Positions 1-9,684 are shown, numbered from the stretch's first letter. The stretch is 64,000 nucleotides of DNA from an uncultured Flavobacteriales bacterium (GCA_946480085.1 CAMLHZ010000007.1:124001-188000), one strand, 5' to 3'. Made by a program: numbers and translations. The notes: generated from the sequence alone by a model not told the origin.

Positions 1-53
1 TTGAATGGCATTATTCGATCTTTCATTCTCCGAATGTATGAAATTGAATCTAG

Positions 54-129
54 CTTACCAAATGGTAACTTACTAGTTGGTAAGTTTATTTTTTATAGCT
101 TACTTTTTGGTAAGTTACCATTTGGTAAG
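54..129. promoter_or_regulatory. Phased array of TTAC-GTAA operator-like palindromes
   Basis: Four near-identical 15-base units begin at 55, 70, 100 and 115, each of the form TTACYNNNTGGTAAS with arms TTAC and GTAA. The slot at 85-99 is AT-rich and degenerate, so the array keeps a strict 15-base phase with one gap. Dyads of this size are typical targets of dimeric winged-helix or TetR-type repressors (family knowledge); which regulator acts here is unknown. The array ends 34 bases before the -7 element of the mutS2-like gene. On the other side a possible minus-strand start codon lies at 24-26, so it may serve a gene beyond the window edge. Confidence 0.6.
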
Positions 130-162
130 TTGAGTAATCGCAACACAAAACAAGATTTACGC

Positions 163-170
163 TAAATTTG
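163..170 (+). promoter_or_regulatory. -7 promoter element of mutS2-like gene
   Basis: TAAATTTG matches the Bacteroidota -7 consensus TAnnTTTG and ends five bases before the start codon at 176, implying a very short or absent 5' leader. No clear -33 TTG was found at the usual 19-21 base distance. Confidence 0.5.
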
Positions 171-175
171 CAATC

Positions 176-2398
176 ATGAAAAGTTTCGACCAGCAAACAT
201 TAGGCGATTTAGAGTTCAACCAAATACGGGAATGGCTTGTCTTGGGTGCAATTGGCGAAACAGCGAAGCAGCGACTTGACGAATTGCAACCTTCAAATGA
301 TTTTGATGCCATTGAGAAAGCTTTGCTCAGAACTGCCGAATTCAAGAATATTCGTGTAGAAGGAGAAAGTTTCCCGCGTTTGGAATTTGAAGAGCTTTTG
401 GAGGAAATCAAATTACTTCCCATTCAGAATGCAGTTCTTCCGCAAGAAGGATTTATCAGAATTAGTCAGGCCTGCGATTTGGTGAATTCCATCTTACATT
501 TCTTCGATAAGCGTTCACAGGATTATCCTGAACTTTTTGCCTTGCTCGATGAGGTTTCTTTCAATACAGAGATAATTGCATCGATTGAAAAGGTCTTTGA
601 TAAAAAAGGATTTATCCGAAACGATGCATCGCCCTATCTGGCTGAAATCCGACATAGCATTCATACGGTTCGCCAGCAAATTTCCCGCATTTTCGACAAA
701 GAGATGCGCAAGTTTATAAAGGAAGGATTCTTAGGTGAAACCAGAGAAACGTTCATCAATGAACGTCGTGTTTTAACTGTTCTTTCCACTCACAAACGAC
801 AAGTTGGCGGATCGGTAATGGGTTCTTCCAAAACAGGAAGTTTGACCTTTATTGAACCAGCAGCAACAATTCCGTTAAATAACGAGTTGGAACTTTTATT
901 GGACGACGAACGAAAAGAAATTTTCCGAATTCTACGCGTTCTGACTGCTGAAATTGCACACCATTTGCCTTTGATCGAAGCTTATCAGAAGTTGCTTACA
1001 GAAATCGATTTCATTAATGCAAAGACAAAGTTGGCGCTTGATCTTGATGCTGTTCTTCCGGGAATTGTTCGTGGAACAAGAATCGAATTGATTGATGCTT
1101 ATCATCCCATACTTTGGAAGAATAATAAATCACTTGGTAAACCAACATTTCCGCAACATGTGATTTTGGAACCGCAAAGTAGAATGCTGGTGATTTCCGG
1201 ACCAAATGCAGGAGGAAAGTCGATTACTTTAAAGACAATCGGACTTCTACAGCTCATGCTGCAAGCAGGACTACTCGTTCCTGTTCACGAGAACAGTAAA
1301 ATGTGTTTCTTCCAGCAAGTGCTTACGGATATTGGTGACAATCAATCCATCGAAAATGAGCTGAGTACATATTCTTATCGCTTGAAACGAATGAAGCATT
1401 TTCTTCGTGTTTCGAACAGAAGAACCTTGCTTTTGCTGGATGAATTTGGAACTGGTTCTGACCCGGAATTGGGTGGAGCTTTAGCCGAAGTTTTCTTTGA
1501 AAATTTATACAACAGTGGTGCATTTGCTGTGATTACAACGCATTACGCCTCCATAAAACTGAAGGCAGATCAACTGAAACACGCATTGAACGGTTGTATG
1601 CTTTTCAATACCGAAACGTTGGAGCCAATGTATCGTTTCAGCATGGGACAACCCGGAAGTTCATTTACCTTCGAAGTTGCTCAAATCAACGGAATTCCAA
1701 TGAAATTGATTGAGGAAGCGAAAGGAAAACTCGATAAGAATCGTGTGAAAATGGATCGCCTGCTCAGTGAACTGCAAAAGGAAAAAACTTATTTGGAACG
1801 TCTGACCAAAGAGCACATAGAAGCACAAGCTCTGGCAGATGAAGCGCGACAATACTATTTAGAGCGCAAAGATCATTTCGAAGCGCGGTTCAAGAATCAG
1901 CAGGAATTTATTGAGAAGAACAACCTTTATCTAAATGCCGGAAAAAAACTGAAATCATACATCGACCGATTCCAAACGCGTTCCAGAAAGAAGGATGCAA
2001 ATAATCCCTTGATGGAAGAGGTGAAGAAGTATTTGTTCATCGAGAAATCGAAGATAGAAGAAGCGAAAAGGAAAACGGAACTGATGAAGAATCCGACTTC
2101 GGTTCCGCTTACACGCCGTAATAAAGATGCGGCTATTTCTGCAAAACTCGCAACTAAAGCGAATGAGTCTGATACAGCTGAACCAAAGGTTCCTAAGCCT
2201 AAAGCTAAAAAGCGCAAAACGCAGCAACCACAACAAGATCCGCTTCAGCAAGATAAAATTGTAGTTGGTTCAACAGTGAAACTGATTGAAACCAAACAAT
2301 CGGGAACGGTTGAAGACATTACAGGAGCAATATTGACTGTAGCCTTCGGCTTTATACGCATGAAGGTGACACGCGATAAATTGATGTTCGTAAAATAA
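176..2398 (+). CDS. MutS2-type DNA mismatch-repair-family ATPase without Smr domain
   Basis: A 740-residue MutS family protein. Walker A GPNAGGKS lies at residues 342-349 and Walker B LLLLDEFGTGSDP around 418-430, followed by the THYASIKLKA segment. The long charged helical stretch at about 510-640 corresponds to the MutS2 coiled clamp region. The protein ends with a small KOW-like beta region (from about 690) and has no recognisable C-terminal Smr nuclease domain, which longer MutS2 proteins (about 780 residues) carry. MutS2 proteins act on branched DNA or collided ribosomes in characterised species; without Smr a nuclease role is unlikely. The start is fixed by the promoter element immediately upstream. 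The next gene converges, with only two bases between stop codons. Confidence 0.85.
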   Translation: MKSFDQQTLGDLEFNQIREWLVLGAIGETAKQRLDELQPSNDFDAIEKALLRTAEFKNIRVEGESFPRLEFEELLEEIKLLPIQNAVLPQEGFIRISQACDLVNSILHFFDKRSQDYPELFALLDEVSFNTEIIASIEKVFDKKGFIRNDASPYLAEIRHSIHTVRQQISRIFDKEMRKFIKEGFLGETRETFINERRVLTVLSTHKRQVGGSVMGSSKTGSLTFIEPAATIPLNNELELLLDDERKEIFRILRVLTAEIAHHLPLIEAYQKLLTEIDFINAKTKLALDLDAVLPGIVRGTRIELIDAYHPILWKNNKSLGKPTFPQHVILEPQSRMLVISGPNAGGKSITLKTIGLLQLMLQAGLLVPVHENSKMCFFQQVLTDIGDNQSIENELSTYSYRLKRMKHFLRVSNRRTLLLLDEFGTGSDPELGGALAEVFFENLYNSGAFAVITTHYASIKLKADQLKHALNGCMLFNTETLEPMYRFSMGQPGSSFTFEVAQINGIPMKLIEEAKGKLDKNRVKMDRLLSELQKEKTYLERLTKEHIEAQALADEARQYYLERKDHFEARFKNQQEFIEKNNLYLNAGKKLKSYIDRFQTRSRKKDANNPLMEEVKKYLFIEKSKIEEAKRKTELMKNPTSVPLTRRNKDAAISAKLATKANESDTAEPKVPKPKAKKRKTQQPQQDPLQQDKIVVGSTVKLIETKQSGTVEDITGAILTVAFGFIRMKVTRDKLMFVK

Positions 2399-2400
2399 CG

Positions 2401-5400
2401 TTACATTCCCAATAACGATTCAACCGCTTTCTTCAATTGTGCGTCTTCACCTTTCAACATCGTATTGTAATCATTCGCGATCTTGATATCCGGCTCACAT
2501 TGATTGTTTTCGTAATACTTTCCGTCCATTGTCATTACACCAACTTGCGGAATTCCGAATACCAATGTGTGATCTTGTAATCCTTCCCACCAAACCGCAG
2601 TTCCAGTTCCTGGTACAGGCATTCCAACCAGTTTTCCAATTCCAAGAGTTTTGTAAACCATCGGGAACATGTGCGCATCCGAGTAGTTTCCTTCGTTCAT
2701 GATAACAATCGAAGGTTTATTCCATTTGTTTGCCGGTTCAACACCAATTTGATTTTCTCTAGGCACAAAATTGATGTATTGTTTTCCGGAAAGGAAAGTC
2801 GCCAAATCATCGTGTAACCAACCACCACCGTTGAATCTTGTATCAACGATCAATGCTTGCTTGTTCACGTATTTACCCATTACCTGGTCGTAGAATTCTC
2901 GATAACTTCCATCATCCATTCCTTTCACGTGCATGTAACCTAGCTTTCCATTCGACAATTTATCTGTCATTTCCTGCATACGTTTTACCCAACGTAGATA
3001 GAGTAAATCACCCATTGCCCAAGGTGCAGCTGGTTTTACCGTTTCCTCCCAACGTTTCCCTGTTGCAGGATCGAAAAGGGAAAGTAAAGTATATTTACCT
3101 GCTTTTCTATTCAGGAATTTGTAATAGTTCGTATTCTCTTCAATTGTATTGTTATCAATTTTCTCAATGATAACACCAGCTTTTATTTTGGAAGTTGAAG
3201 AAACCAACGGACCTTTTGCAATTACTTCCTGAATTTTTAATCCTTTTCCAGCGTGTGTTTCATCGAAAAATGCTCCAAGATTTGCCGTCTCATCTGTATT
3301 TTGAAGATCTGGACGATAGAAACAGCCTGTGTGAGAAGCATTTAATTCCCCCAACATTTCACTGCACATTTCAGCAAAATCTCTGTTGTTGTTGATGTGC
3401 GGTAAAAACTTGGCATAAACTGTTTTGTAATAATCCCAGTCCACTCCCTGCATATTGCTTACATAGAACTTCTCTTTTGTTTGTCGCCAAATGTGCTCAA
3501 AAAGGTATTCACGTTCCTTCGCTGCATCGCGTGTGTTTTCGGCATTAAATGGAACGTCTTTTTTCTCTGCTTTTTCCAGATCTATCTTTGCTATTCTACC
3601 GTCGATAAGCACAACGCCGCTATTTTTATCTTTTAGGAAGGAAACTCCGCTGACCCATCCGGCACTTAATTTCAGGAGCACTTTCGTTTCCTGTTCCTTG
3701 AAATCACGAACCCAAAGATCGGTTCCGTCTCCATAATTGGTAAAGTAATACAATTTGGTTCCGTCGTCATTCAGGAAAGCGTCACCCAGATAAGAAGACG
3801 TTTCTGTTACACGAACTTTACGAGTTTCCAATCCTTCTTTCTCAACAAGAATTGGTTTTACTTTTTCCTCTTCTTTCGTTTTATCGTCTTTCTTCTTTTT
3901 GTCCGTTTTCTTATCTGCTTCCTCTGACTTAGGATCTTCTTTTTCGGTTTCCTGCTGCTCTTTCCAAAGTTCGTAGTCTACCTTTTTCATCTTGAACTGA
4001 TCATAAGCAGCTTGATTTAGGAAAATCACATAAGCATCGTATTGTGCACCATGACTTGCCACATTCTTCATTCCATGACGATTAGAGTAATAAAGAACTG
4101 CATTTCCGTTCATGGTAAATCGTGCACCGGAATTATCGAAACCGTTCTGTGTAATTTCGAGCATCGGTTCTTTTCCTGTAACGTCTAATAACCCGATTTG
4201 CTCTCTCCAAAATCCATCTTGTAAGAAACTAACCAATAAATATCGGCTATCCGGCGACCAGTCAAAACCTTGATCTCCGTCAGAATAAGAATAGTTTCTA
4301 TCTGCTGCTAAAACAGTTCTTGTTTGCTTCGATGCAAGGTTGTAAATAGCTACTGCTGTTCTGTCCTGAATGTATGCGATTTCTTTCCCATCAGGAGAAA
4401 ATACAGGTTGAAAATTCTCATGTGTATCGTTCAACAAAACACTTTCTTCAATAACTGTTGAGCAATAGAAGTATTTCTCTTCTGCACGTGTTAATTTCGT
4501 TTGATACAAGCTCCATTTGTTTCCCCGTTCTGAAGCATAAACCAAGGTTTTTCCATCTTCTGAGAATGTCAATCCACGCTCTTCTTCCGGAGTACTTGTA
4601 ATTCTTTTTGTGACACCGCCTTCCATGGATGTTACGTAAACTTCTCCATGTTCGATGAAAGCCACATCTTTTCCATTTGGTGAAACAGCAACATCAGAAG
4701 CGCCAGAAGTTGCAGTAACTATCTTCGATTCCATGTTTTTATTTGCTGTCTCAATAACGATGTTCACTTTTTGTGGCTGACCACCGGATTTTTGCGTATA
4801 GATCTCACCATCGAATCCGTAGCAAAGCGTATTATCGTTTGCAATAGAAAGAAAACGAACCGGGTTTTTTGTGAAATTGGTAATTTGTGTTGGAGTACTA
4901 AGTGCATCAACACTTTGTTTCCAAACATTGAAACTTCCGCTTTTCTCGCTTAAATAATACATCTCAGAATCGTCTGAGCTCCAGGATGGACTTCTGTCTT
5001 CACCCACAAAATTACTTTGTTGATCAAATCGTTTCGTTGAAATATCAAATGTCCACAAATCTCGAGTAACGGATGAAGTATGGTGTTTTCTCCATGTATC
5101 TTCATAGCCTTTCTTATCCTGAAAAAGCATCTTTGTCCCTTTATGATTCAATTTCACCTCCTCCATTGCAATAGAAAGTTCCTGTTTTTCACGACCACCT
5201 TCAACCGGAACGCTGTACAATTCGCCCAAAGCACCATACGGAAACTGGCTCATTTGCGCATTATCCATTCGTGATGCTGTGAATAGAATGGACTTTTTAT
5301 CTGTGCTCAAGCATTGTGGTAAATCGTTGCTGGAATGGAACGTCAAGCGATTTGGTGTTCCGCCGGTTAACGCAACAGAATAAATATCAAAGTTTCCATG

Positions 5401-5667
5401 CTCATCAGAGGCGAAATAAATGGTTTTCCCATCTGCTGAAAAAACGGGCATGAATTCATAACCTGAGCCAACTGTAATGGGTGTTGCCGTTCCACCCCCA
5501 GAACTTACTTTGTACAAATCTCCTTTATACGTAAACACGATTAAACTTCCGTCTGGCGAAATAACCGGATATCGCATCCAAAGCGGATTGGTGTTTGATT
5601 CAGGAAGAACTGGTGCGAAACTCATTAAGAAGCTTCCCAACCAAAGTATGGCAATGGCTTTTTTCAT
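2401..5667 (-). CDS. Tricorn-like S41 family peptidase with beta-propeller repeats, secreted
   Basis: This 1,088-residue protein starts with a signal peptide (MKKAIAILWLGSFLMSFAPV). Residues about 30-560 hold WD40/PD40-type beta-propeller repeats of the form SPDGxxIxY. A lysine/glutamate-rich linker (about 570-610) follows, then a second propeller portion, a PDZ-like region (about 800-890) and a C-terminal S41 tail-protease core. The candidate nucleophile is Ser996 in GNYSDAH, followed by the GTGTAVWWEG segment. This is the domain order of tricorn protease homologues, which trim peptides. The signal peptide puts it in the envelope or outside the cell. It faces the lytic transglycosylase gene divergently. 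The family call is firm; the substrate is unknown. Confidence 0.85.
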   Translation of the reverse strand: MKKAIAILWLGSFLMSFAPVLPESNTNPLWMRYPVISPDGSLIVFTYKGDLYKVSSGGGTATPITVGSGYEFMPVFSADGKTIYFASDEHGNFDIYSVALTGGTPNRLTFHSSNDLPQCLSTDKKSILFTASRMDNAQMSQFPYGALGELYSVPVEGGREKQELSIAMEEVKLNHKGTKMLFQDKKGYEDTWRKHHTSSVTRDLWTFDISTKRFDQQSNFVGEDRSPSWSSDDSEMYYLSEKSGSFNVWKQSVDALSTPTQITNFTKNPVRFLSIANDNTLCYGFDGEIYTQKSGGQPQKVNIVIETANKNMESKIVTATSGASDVAVSPNGKDVAFIEHGEVYVTSMEGGVTKRITSTPEEERGLTFSEDGKTLVYASERGNKWSLYQTKLTRAEEKYFYCSTVIEESVLLNDTHENFQPVFSPDGKEIAYIQDRTAVAIYNLASKQTRTVLAADRNYSYSDGDQGFDWSPDSRYLLVSFLQDGFWREQIGLLDVTGKEPMLEITQNGFDNSGARFTMNGNAVLYYSNRHGMKNVASHGAQYDAYVIFLNQAAYDQFKMKKVDYELWKEQQETEKEDPKSEEADKKTDKKKKDDKTKEEEKVKPILVEKEGLETRKVRVTETSSYLGDAFLNDDGTKLYYFTNYGDGTDLWVRDFKEQETKVLLKLSAGWVSGVSFLKDKNSGVVLIDGRIAKIDLEKAEKKDVPFNAENTRDAAKEREYLFEHIWRQTKEKFYVSNMQGVDWDYYKTVYAKFLPHINNNRDFAEMCSEMLGELNASHTGCFYRPDLQNTDETANLGAFFDETHAGKGLKIQEVIAKGPLVSSTSKIKAGVIIEKIDNNTIEENTNYYKFLNRKAGKYTLLSLFDPATGKRWEETVKPAAPWAMGDLLYLRWVKRMQEMTDKLSNGKLGYMHVKGMDDGSYREFYDQVMGKYVNKQALIVDTRFNGGGWLHDDLATFLSGKQYINFVPRENQIGVEPANKWNKPSIVIMNEGNYSDAHMFPMVYKTLGIGKLVGMPVPGTGTAVWWEGLQDHTLVFGIPQVGVMTMDGKYYENNQCEPDIKIANDYNTMLKGEDAQLKKAVESLLGM

Positions 5668-5741
5668 GGGTGAAATTTTGATTAAAAATAGTAATTCGGA
5701 ACTAATATTTTCACGTTAACAAATCGTTATAGTCTTTGAAT

Positions 5742-5772
5742 TTGGAATTTTAACCGTGATTTTGTAGCTTTC
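5742..5772 (+). promoter_or_regulatory. Promoter of lytic transglycosylase gene
   Basis: TTG at 5742-5744, then 20 bases, then TAGCTTTC at 5765-5772, which is one mismatch from the Bacteroidota TTG-N19-21-TAnnTTTG arrangement. It lies 23 bases before the ATG at 5796. Confidence 0.45.
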
Positions 5773-5795
5773 GGTCACTTATTCCCAAGCATACC

Positions 5796-6767
5796 ATGAC
5801 ATTTAGAACTGTTACAGCCCTAATAGCAACTTTTTCATTATCAATTTCTAATCAAGTTTCGGCACAGAGTTCCCAGTGGGAACCAGAAATGATTGCTGTT
5901 ACTTATTTGGACCAGGAACATGTGATAATGGGAACTGATGCAATCGTTGAAAAGAACTGGCAAAGTTTACAACAACCTAAGTTTTGGCAGCAGATCATGT
6001 TGCTTTCACCAGATTCATGTTTGTTGAATGTGGCTTCCACGCGACAAATTGTTGGTCGTGTTTCTAATAGAGATTGGTCGAAAAGAACGGATGCGCAGAA
6101 ATCTCTTTTTAGAGATAGCGTTAGAGTTGCAAACGGCTTGCCTGTTGGTGAACGTATTAACGTAACAACAGGAAAGAATGACTTTTACCGTTTCGACGCA
6201 GTTTTTGAATCCTTACCAAAAGGCGTTTCTGTTTTCGAAGCGAATGGAGTGGATCCATGGTATGCACAATCCATTTTGTTGATCGAAAGTCCGGGTAAAT
6301 TGGCGAAGTCAAGTGCTGGTGCTTATGGTCCATTCCAGTTGATGCCTTCTGTTGCTCGTTCTTATGGTTTAACCGTAAATTCAACTGTCGACGAAAGAAA
6401 AGACTTTACGAAAAGTGCTACGGCTGCAGCAACGATGATGAAGAAATCATGTATTCCGTCTGCCAGAATTATTGCTAATCAAGCGGGTTTAACAATCGAT
6501 GAAGATGCGATTTGGTTCCGTTTGTTGACGATGCATGTTTATCACGCTGGAGCTGGAAATGTGAAAGCAGTTGTTCAGGCTTGTGGTAAAGTAGCTTCAG
6601 GCGAAGAATTGATCCAGAAAATGTGGGTGACAACTGCTGCGAGTTTTGGGAATTCATCTCAGAATTATTCGCAGTTGGCGTTGGCAGCACATTTGCAATT
6701 GGCAGAAATCGTTAAAAGCAAAGCGACTTGTGTTTTTGAATGTAAGCAAGATTTGAAGGCGCAGTGA
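5796..6767 (+). CDS. Lytic transglycosylase (SLT domain), exported
   Basis: A 323-residue protein with a signal peptide ending near VSAQS. The C-terminal half contains the SLT goose-lysozyme-like fold. The likely catalytic glutamate is Glu164 in LLIESPG, followed by SSAGAYGPFQLMPSVARSYGL, the standard motif II/III arrangement of MltD- and Slt-type enzymes. No LysM repeats are visible, unlike full MltD. The N-terminal 140 residues match nothing I recognise. Such enzymes cut the peptidoglycan glycan strand between MurNAc and GlcNAc with formation of 1,6-anhydroMurNAc. The gene appears monocistronic. Confidence 0.85.
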   Translation: MTFRTVTALIATFSLSISNQVSAQSSQWEPEMIAVTYLDQEHVIMGTDAIVEKNWQSLQQPKFWQQIMLLSPDSCLLNVASTRQIVGRVSNRDWSKRTDAQKSLFRDSVRVANGLPVGERINVTTGKNDFYRFDAVFESLPKGVSVFEANGVDPWYAQSILLIESPGKLAKSSAGAYGPFQLMPSVARSYGLTVNSTVDERKDFTKSATAAATMMKKSCIPSARIIANQAGLTIDEDAIWFRLLTMHVYHAGAGNVKAVVQACGKVASGEELIQKMWVTTAASFGNSSQNYSQLALAAHLQLAEIVKSKATCVFECKQDLKAQ

Positions 6768-6813
6768 TCGTGTGAAAATTATTGTAACTGGCGAATAATT
6801 ATTCGCCACTATA

Positions 6814-7206
6814 CTAATCCTTCACAAATTTTATACTCAATGAATTCACGCAATGACGCGTGTTCTTATCCGTAAAACGTTCTCCGGTAAAAACGTGACC
6901 TAGATGTCCGTCGCAATTCGCACATACAATTTCTACTCTTCGTCCATCTGCATCTGGAACTCGTTTTACATTGGCATCAATATCGTCATCAAAAGAAGGC
7001 CAGCCGCAACCCGAATCAAATTTGTCCGAAGTTCTGTATAAAGGAGCTTCACAACGTCTGCATACAAATGTTCCAGAGAGCTTATTTCCAGCATCATCCG
7101 TTGGGACTTTATTGTATTCTCCTGTGAATGGATATTCCGTTCCTTTATTTACGATGATTCGCTCTTCTTCCGAAGTAAGCTTATTCCAGTTTTCTTTTGA
7201 TTTCAT
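6814..7206 (-). CDS. msrB: Peptide-methionine (R)-S-oxide reductase MsrB
   Basis: A 130-residue MsrB of usual length with no export signal. Two CxxC pairs (Cys49/Cys52 and Cys95/Cys98) form the structural zinc site. The catalytic cysteine is Cys119 in RHCVNS near the C-terminus, and GCGWPSF at about 66-72 is the substrate-site motif. It reduces methionine-R-sulfoxide in proteins using thioredoxin. The resolving cysteine seen near residue 60 in some MsrBs is not obvious here, since Cys67 lies in GCGWPSF. No fused MsrA is present. Confidence 0.95.
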   Translation of the reverse strand: MKSKENWNKLTSEEERIIVNKGTEYPFTGEYNKVPTDDAGNKLSGTFVCRRCEAPLYRTSDKFDSGCGWPSFDDDIDANVKRVPDADGRRVEIVCANCDGHLGHVFTGERFTDKNTRHCVNSLSIKFVKD

Positions 7207-7251
7207 ACTCCAAGTTACGGATATTTAGTGAAAAAGGATTTCATGCCTCAC

Positions 7252-7293
7252 AAAAAAACCGGTCACTGAGGTTACTCGAAGTGCCGGTTTTTA
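7252..7293 (-). terminator. Intrinsic terminator after lipoprotein gene
   Basis: Arms ACCGGTCACT and AGTGCCGGT pair with one bulged base. An A-run on the left and a T-run on the right mean it could stop transcription from either side. It directly follows the minus-strand lipoprotein gene. Confidence 0.75.
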
Positions 7294-7311
7294 TTAGATA
7301 TATAATAACAA

Positions 7312-8796
7312 CTACATCATCATATCCAGATCTTCTTTGAATGACTTGTAGTAGAAGTTCGTGATTTGATCTAACATGTTCTTCGATTTGTCTTTTGCAG
7401 TTACACGTAATGTTGAACCGTCAGCATTCATGTCGAAAGAAACGCATTCCACCAATTCCAAAAACTGGTATTCTTTCGGAAGCTCTAAACTTTTCACATT
7501 CATTGCTCCGAAGTTCACAAACGCTGAGAAAGTATTTTTTCCGAAGTTAGAAGCACAAGCAGGAAGTTTCAAAGGCCCTTTTGCTTTGTTCTTGATTCCG
7601 TAAGCGTAAATTCCATCATTTTTAGCTTTCACAGCAATGTTGTCGATAATATACGCGCCGTTTTTCTTTGGACTTCCAGCGAATAAACTTTGAACCAACA
7701 TGTTGATTCCTTTTTCTTTCGGATTCAATCCAAGGAAAGCGTTGAACTCAAATTCACCACCTTCACCTTTAGGGTTTCCTGTTGCGACCAATCCGAATTG
7801 ACCTGAAAGTGAAGTAGCAATGTTTAGTCCTGAAAACATCATCATTGCTCCCATTTCAGGGCCAAAAGCATTTGTCATATCGCTCATTCCGTTAGGAGAG
7901 AAGTCTGTTGCAAATTTTGACATTTTGTCCATATCAAAATTAGCAGCAACACCCATCCACGGTTTACCTTTTCCTAATTTCTTCACGAGTGAACCATCGT
8001 TTTCATCGTTAAACCAAAGACGTTCTTTTAAATCGTCAGAGAACAGGTTTCTTGTTTCAATAGAAATTTCTCCTTTTGTAAAGTTCACTGCAGTTTCGAT
8101 GTATCCATCTTCCAATAATTCTTGCAATTCTTCTTTCTTACTAGCTGAAAGTTTGTTTAAAGAAGTGTTTGCTGATGCGTAAAGTCTTTCCAAAGAAATC
8201 CCAACAACAAGGTCGCTTGATTTTGTAATGATCTCGTGTGGTGTATCATCGCTCAAATCACCTTCTGTTGCTTTAAATGCGTCTTTGATTGCTTTTTTAC
8301 CATCGTAATTACCTCCTTTCGTAACCAAAACGAAAAGTTTGTTTCTCACTCCACAAGTCACATCGCCATCCTGAAAGTAAGTGATATCACCAGCTTTCTC
8401 AGTTGCGAATCCCAATTCATGAATTTTTTGAACAACAGAATCAGCACCAGAAATGTCCATTATGGCATAAACACATTTTGGATTCATTTCATTGCTGAAT
8501 GGGCCTTCAACTGCAAAGTAAATTGGACCGTCTAAGTTAAAAGCGCTTTTCCAGCTATTTACTTGTGCGTCGATGATCATATTCACTTTTGGAATATGCT
8601 TGTAATTCGCTTTCTTCAGTATGTTGTACAATGAAGCATGCCCGAATACCGAGATGTTCTTGTTGCCTGCTACCAATGACGACATTGCGTCAGATGCAGT
8701 TCTTTCTTTCGGATCACCTGAACACGAAGAAATAGTAAGTAGAGCTACTGCTACGAAAACACTAAAAAGTATTCGAGATGCGCTGTATAATTTCAT
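7312..8796 (-). CDS. Lipoprotein, DUF4836-like, function unknown
   Basis: About 494 residues from the chosen start MKLYSASRIL; an upstream in-frame ATG would add eight residues ahead of the signal peptide. The signal sequence ends in a lipobox (TISSC), so the mature protein should be lipid-anchored. The rest looks like an alternating beta/alpha fold. It includes an early FGHASLYNILKKANY segment, a cysteine pair and a repeated pattern around 210-290, and ends in a DLDMMM tail. General features resemble DUF4836 lipoproteins of Bacteroidota, but that assignment is by impression only. A strong terminator follows the gene. Confidence 0.6.
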   Translation of the reverse strand: MKLYSASRILFSVFVAVALLTISSCSGDPKERTASDAMSSLVAGNKNISVFGHASLYNILKKANYKHIPKVNMIIDAQVNSWKSAFNLDGPIYFAVEGPFSNEMNPKCVYAIMDISGADSVVQKIHELGFATEKAGDITYFQDGDVTCGVRNKLFVLVTKGGNYDGKKAIKDAFKATEGDLSDDTPHEIITKSSDLVVGISLERLYASANTSLNKLSASKKEELQELLEDGYIETAVNFTKGEISIETRNLFSDDLKERLWFNDENDGSLVKKLGKGKPWMGVAANFDMDKMSKFATDFSPNGMSDMTNAFGPEMGAMMMFSGLNIATSLSGQFGLVATGNPKGEGGEFEFNAFLGLNPKEKGINMLVQSLFAGSPKKNGAYIIDNIAVKAKNDGIYAYGIKNKAKGPLKLPACASNFGKNTFSAFVNFGAMNVKSLELPKEYQFLELVECVSFDMNADGSTLRVTAKDKSKNMLDQITNFYYKSFKEDLDMMM

Positions 8797-9008
8797 GATT
8801 AGTACAATTATTTCGCTCAAATGTAATCTTTCTTTTTATTCCAAAATGCGCCTTTGAATAATTTGCAATTTTGGTCGATTGGAATTCGTGATTTTTGATT
8901 GGATTGGGTACGAACATTTATTCCTGAAAACACAATTTTGATTCTTCAGAAACGTTGAATTTACTTAACTTCACATAGAGTATAACCAAAGAAAAGGAAT
9001 AGGATTTC

Positions 9009-9575
9009 ATGCACAGTATTGAACCGTATTATAATTGGAGACATTTGTATATCGCATCGGAAGATCCTCTTTCGCCATTCTACAATCGCATATACAGTGA
9101 ATTTGAGTTTGTAGACAAGGTTTACAATTATTTGATTCATCCGCAATGGGACAATTTTGGTTCAAGAACATTGTTTACGAAAATTTTGTTTGTTGACTAT
9201 GATGATGGTTATGCCATTCTTGAATTTATTGGTGAGTGGAACGATGCCATTGAAAACGATATCATGACTCTGAAGCGTGATCTATTAGAAGATATTATGC
9301 TTCACGGAATCAATAAGTTCATTTTGATAGGTGAAAACGTACTCAACTTCCATTATTCAGATGATTGCTATTATGAGGAATTATTTGATGATGTAGAGGA
9401 TGGTTGGATTGCCACAGTGAATTTTCATGATCATGTCATTTCCGAATTCGAGAAGGCGAGAATCGATCATTACTTTGTAATGGGTGGTGATTTAGAAGAT
9501 ATAGAGTGGAGAACCTATACACCAATGCAGTTTTATGAAAGGGTTTCAGAGTTGGTGACAAGAAGAATCGGTTGA
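9009..9575 (+). CDS. Conserved hypothetical protein, acidic, cytoplasmic
   Basis: 188 residues, rich in Asp, Glu, Tyr and Trp, with no signal peptide or membrane segment. It starts MHSIEPYYNWRHLYIASEDP and contains LFVDYDDGYAILEFIGEWNDAIENDI, which suggests a mixed alpha/beta fold with a central sheet. I do not recognise a family. Codon use and amino-acid content match the neighbouring genes. The stop codon abuts an intergenic repeat at 9576. Confidence 0.65.
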   Translation: MHSIEPYYNWRHLYIASEDPLSPFYNRIYSEFEFVDKVYNYLIHPQWDNFGSRTLFTKILFVDYDDGYAILEFIGEWNDAIENDIMTLKRDLLEDIMLHGINKFILIGENVLNFHYSDDCYYEELFDDVEDGWIATVNFHDHVISEFEKARIDHYFVMGGDLEDIEWRTYTPMQFYERVSELVTRRIG

Positions 9576-9684
9576 CTTCGACTCCGCTCAGCCACCCTTG
9601 TTTCAATAAAAAAGTCGTTCCTTTCGAAACGACTTCTATAGAATGTAATGAAAAGTAAAAGGTCATCGAGCGTAGTCGAGATGC
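9576..9684. repeat. Paired TCGACTnCGCTC intergenic repeat units in inverted orientation
   Basis: CTTCGACTCCGCTCAGCC at 9576-9593 and, in the opposite sense, CATCGAGCGTAGTCGAGATG at 9664-9683 are related copies that flank the terminator. I recognise both sequences as common intergenic repeats in Bacteroidota genomes (recollection, not a search). They could pair into an imperfect hairpin enclosing the terminator. Confidence 0.55.
9606..9635 (-). terminator. Terminator of the cytochrome/YceI operon
   Basis: Perfect 8-bp arms AAGTCGTT (9612-9619) and AACGACTT (9628-9635) with an A-run on the left, read as a T-run on the minus strand. It ends the operon that runs from 12849 down to 9701. Confidence 0.75.

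Noticed and set aside
1..26. Possible start of a minus-strand gene at the left edge (ATG at 24-26)
   Set aside because: Only eight codons are visible; a gene cannot be supported, though its promoter may use the operator array.
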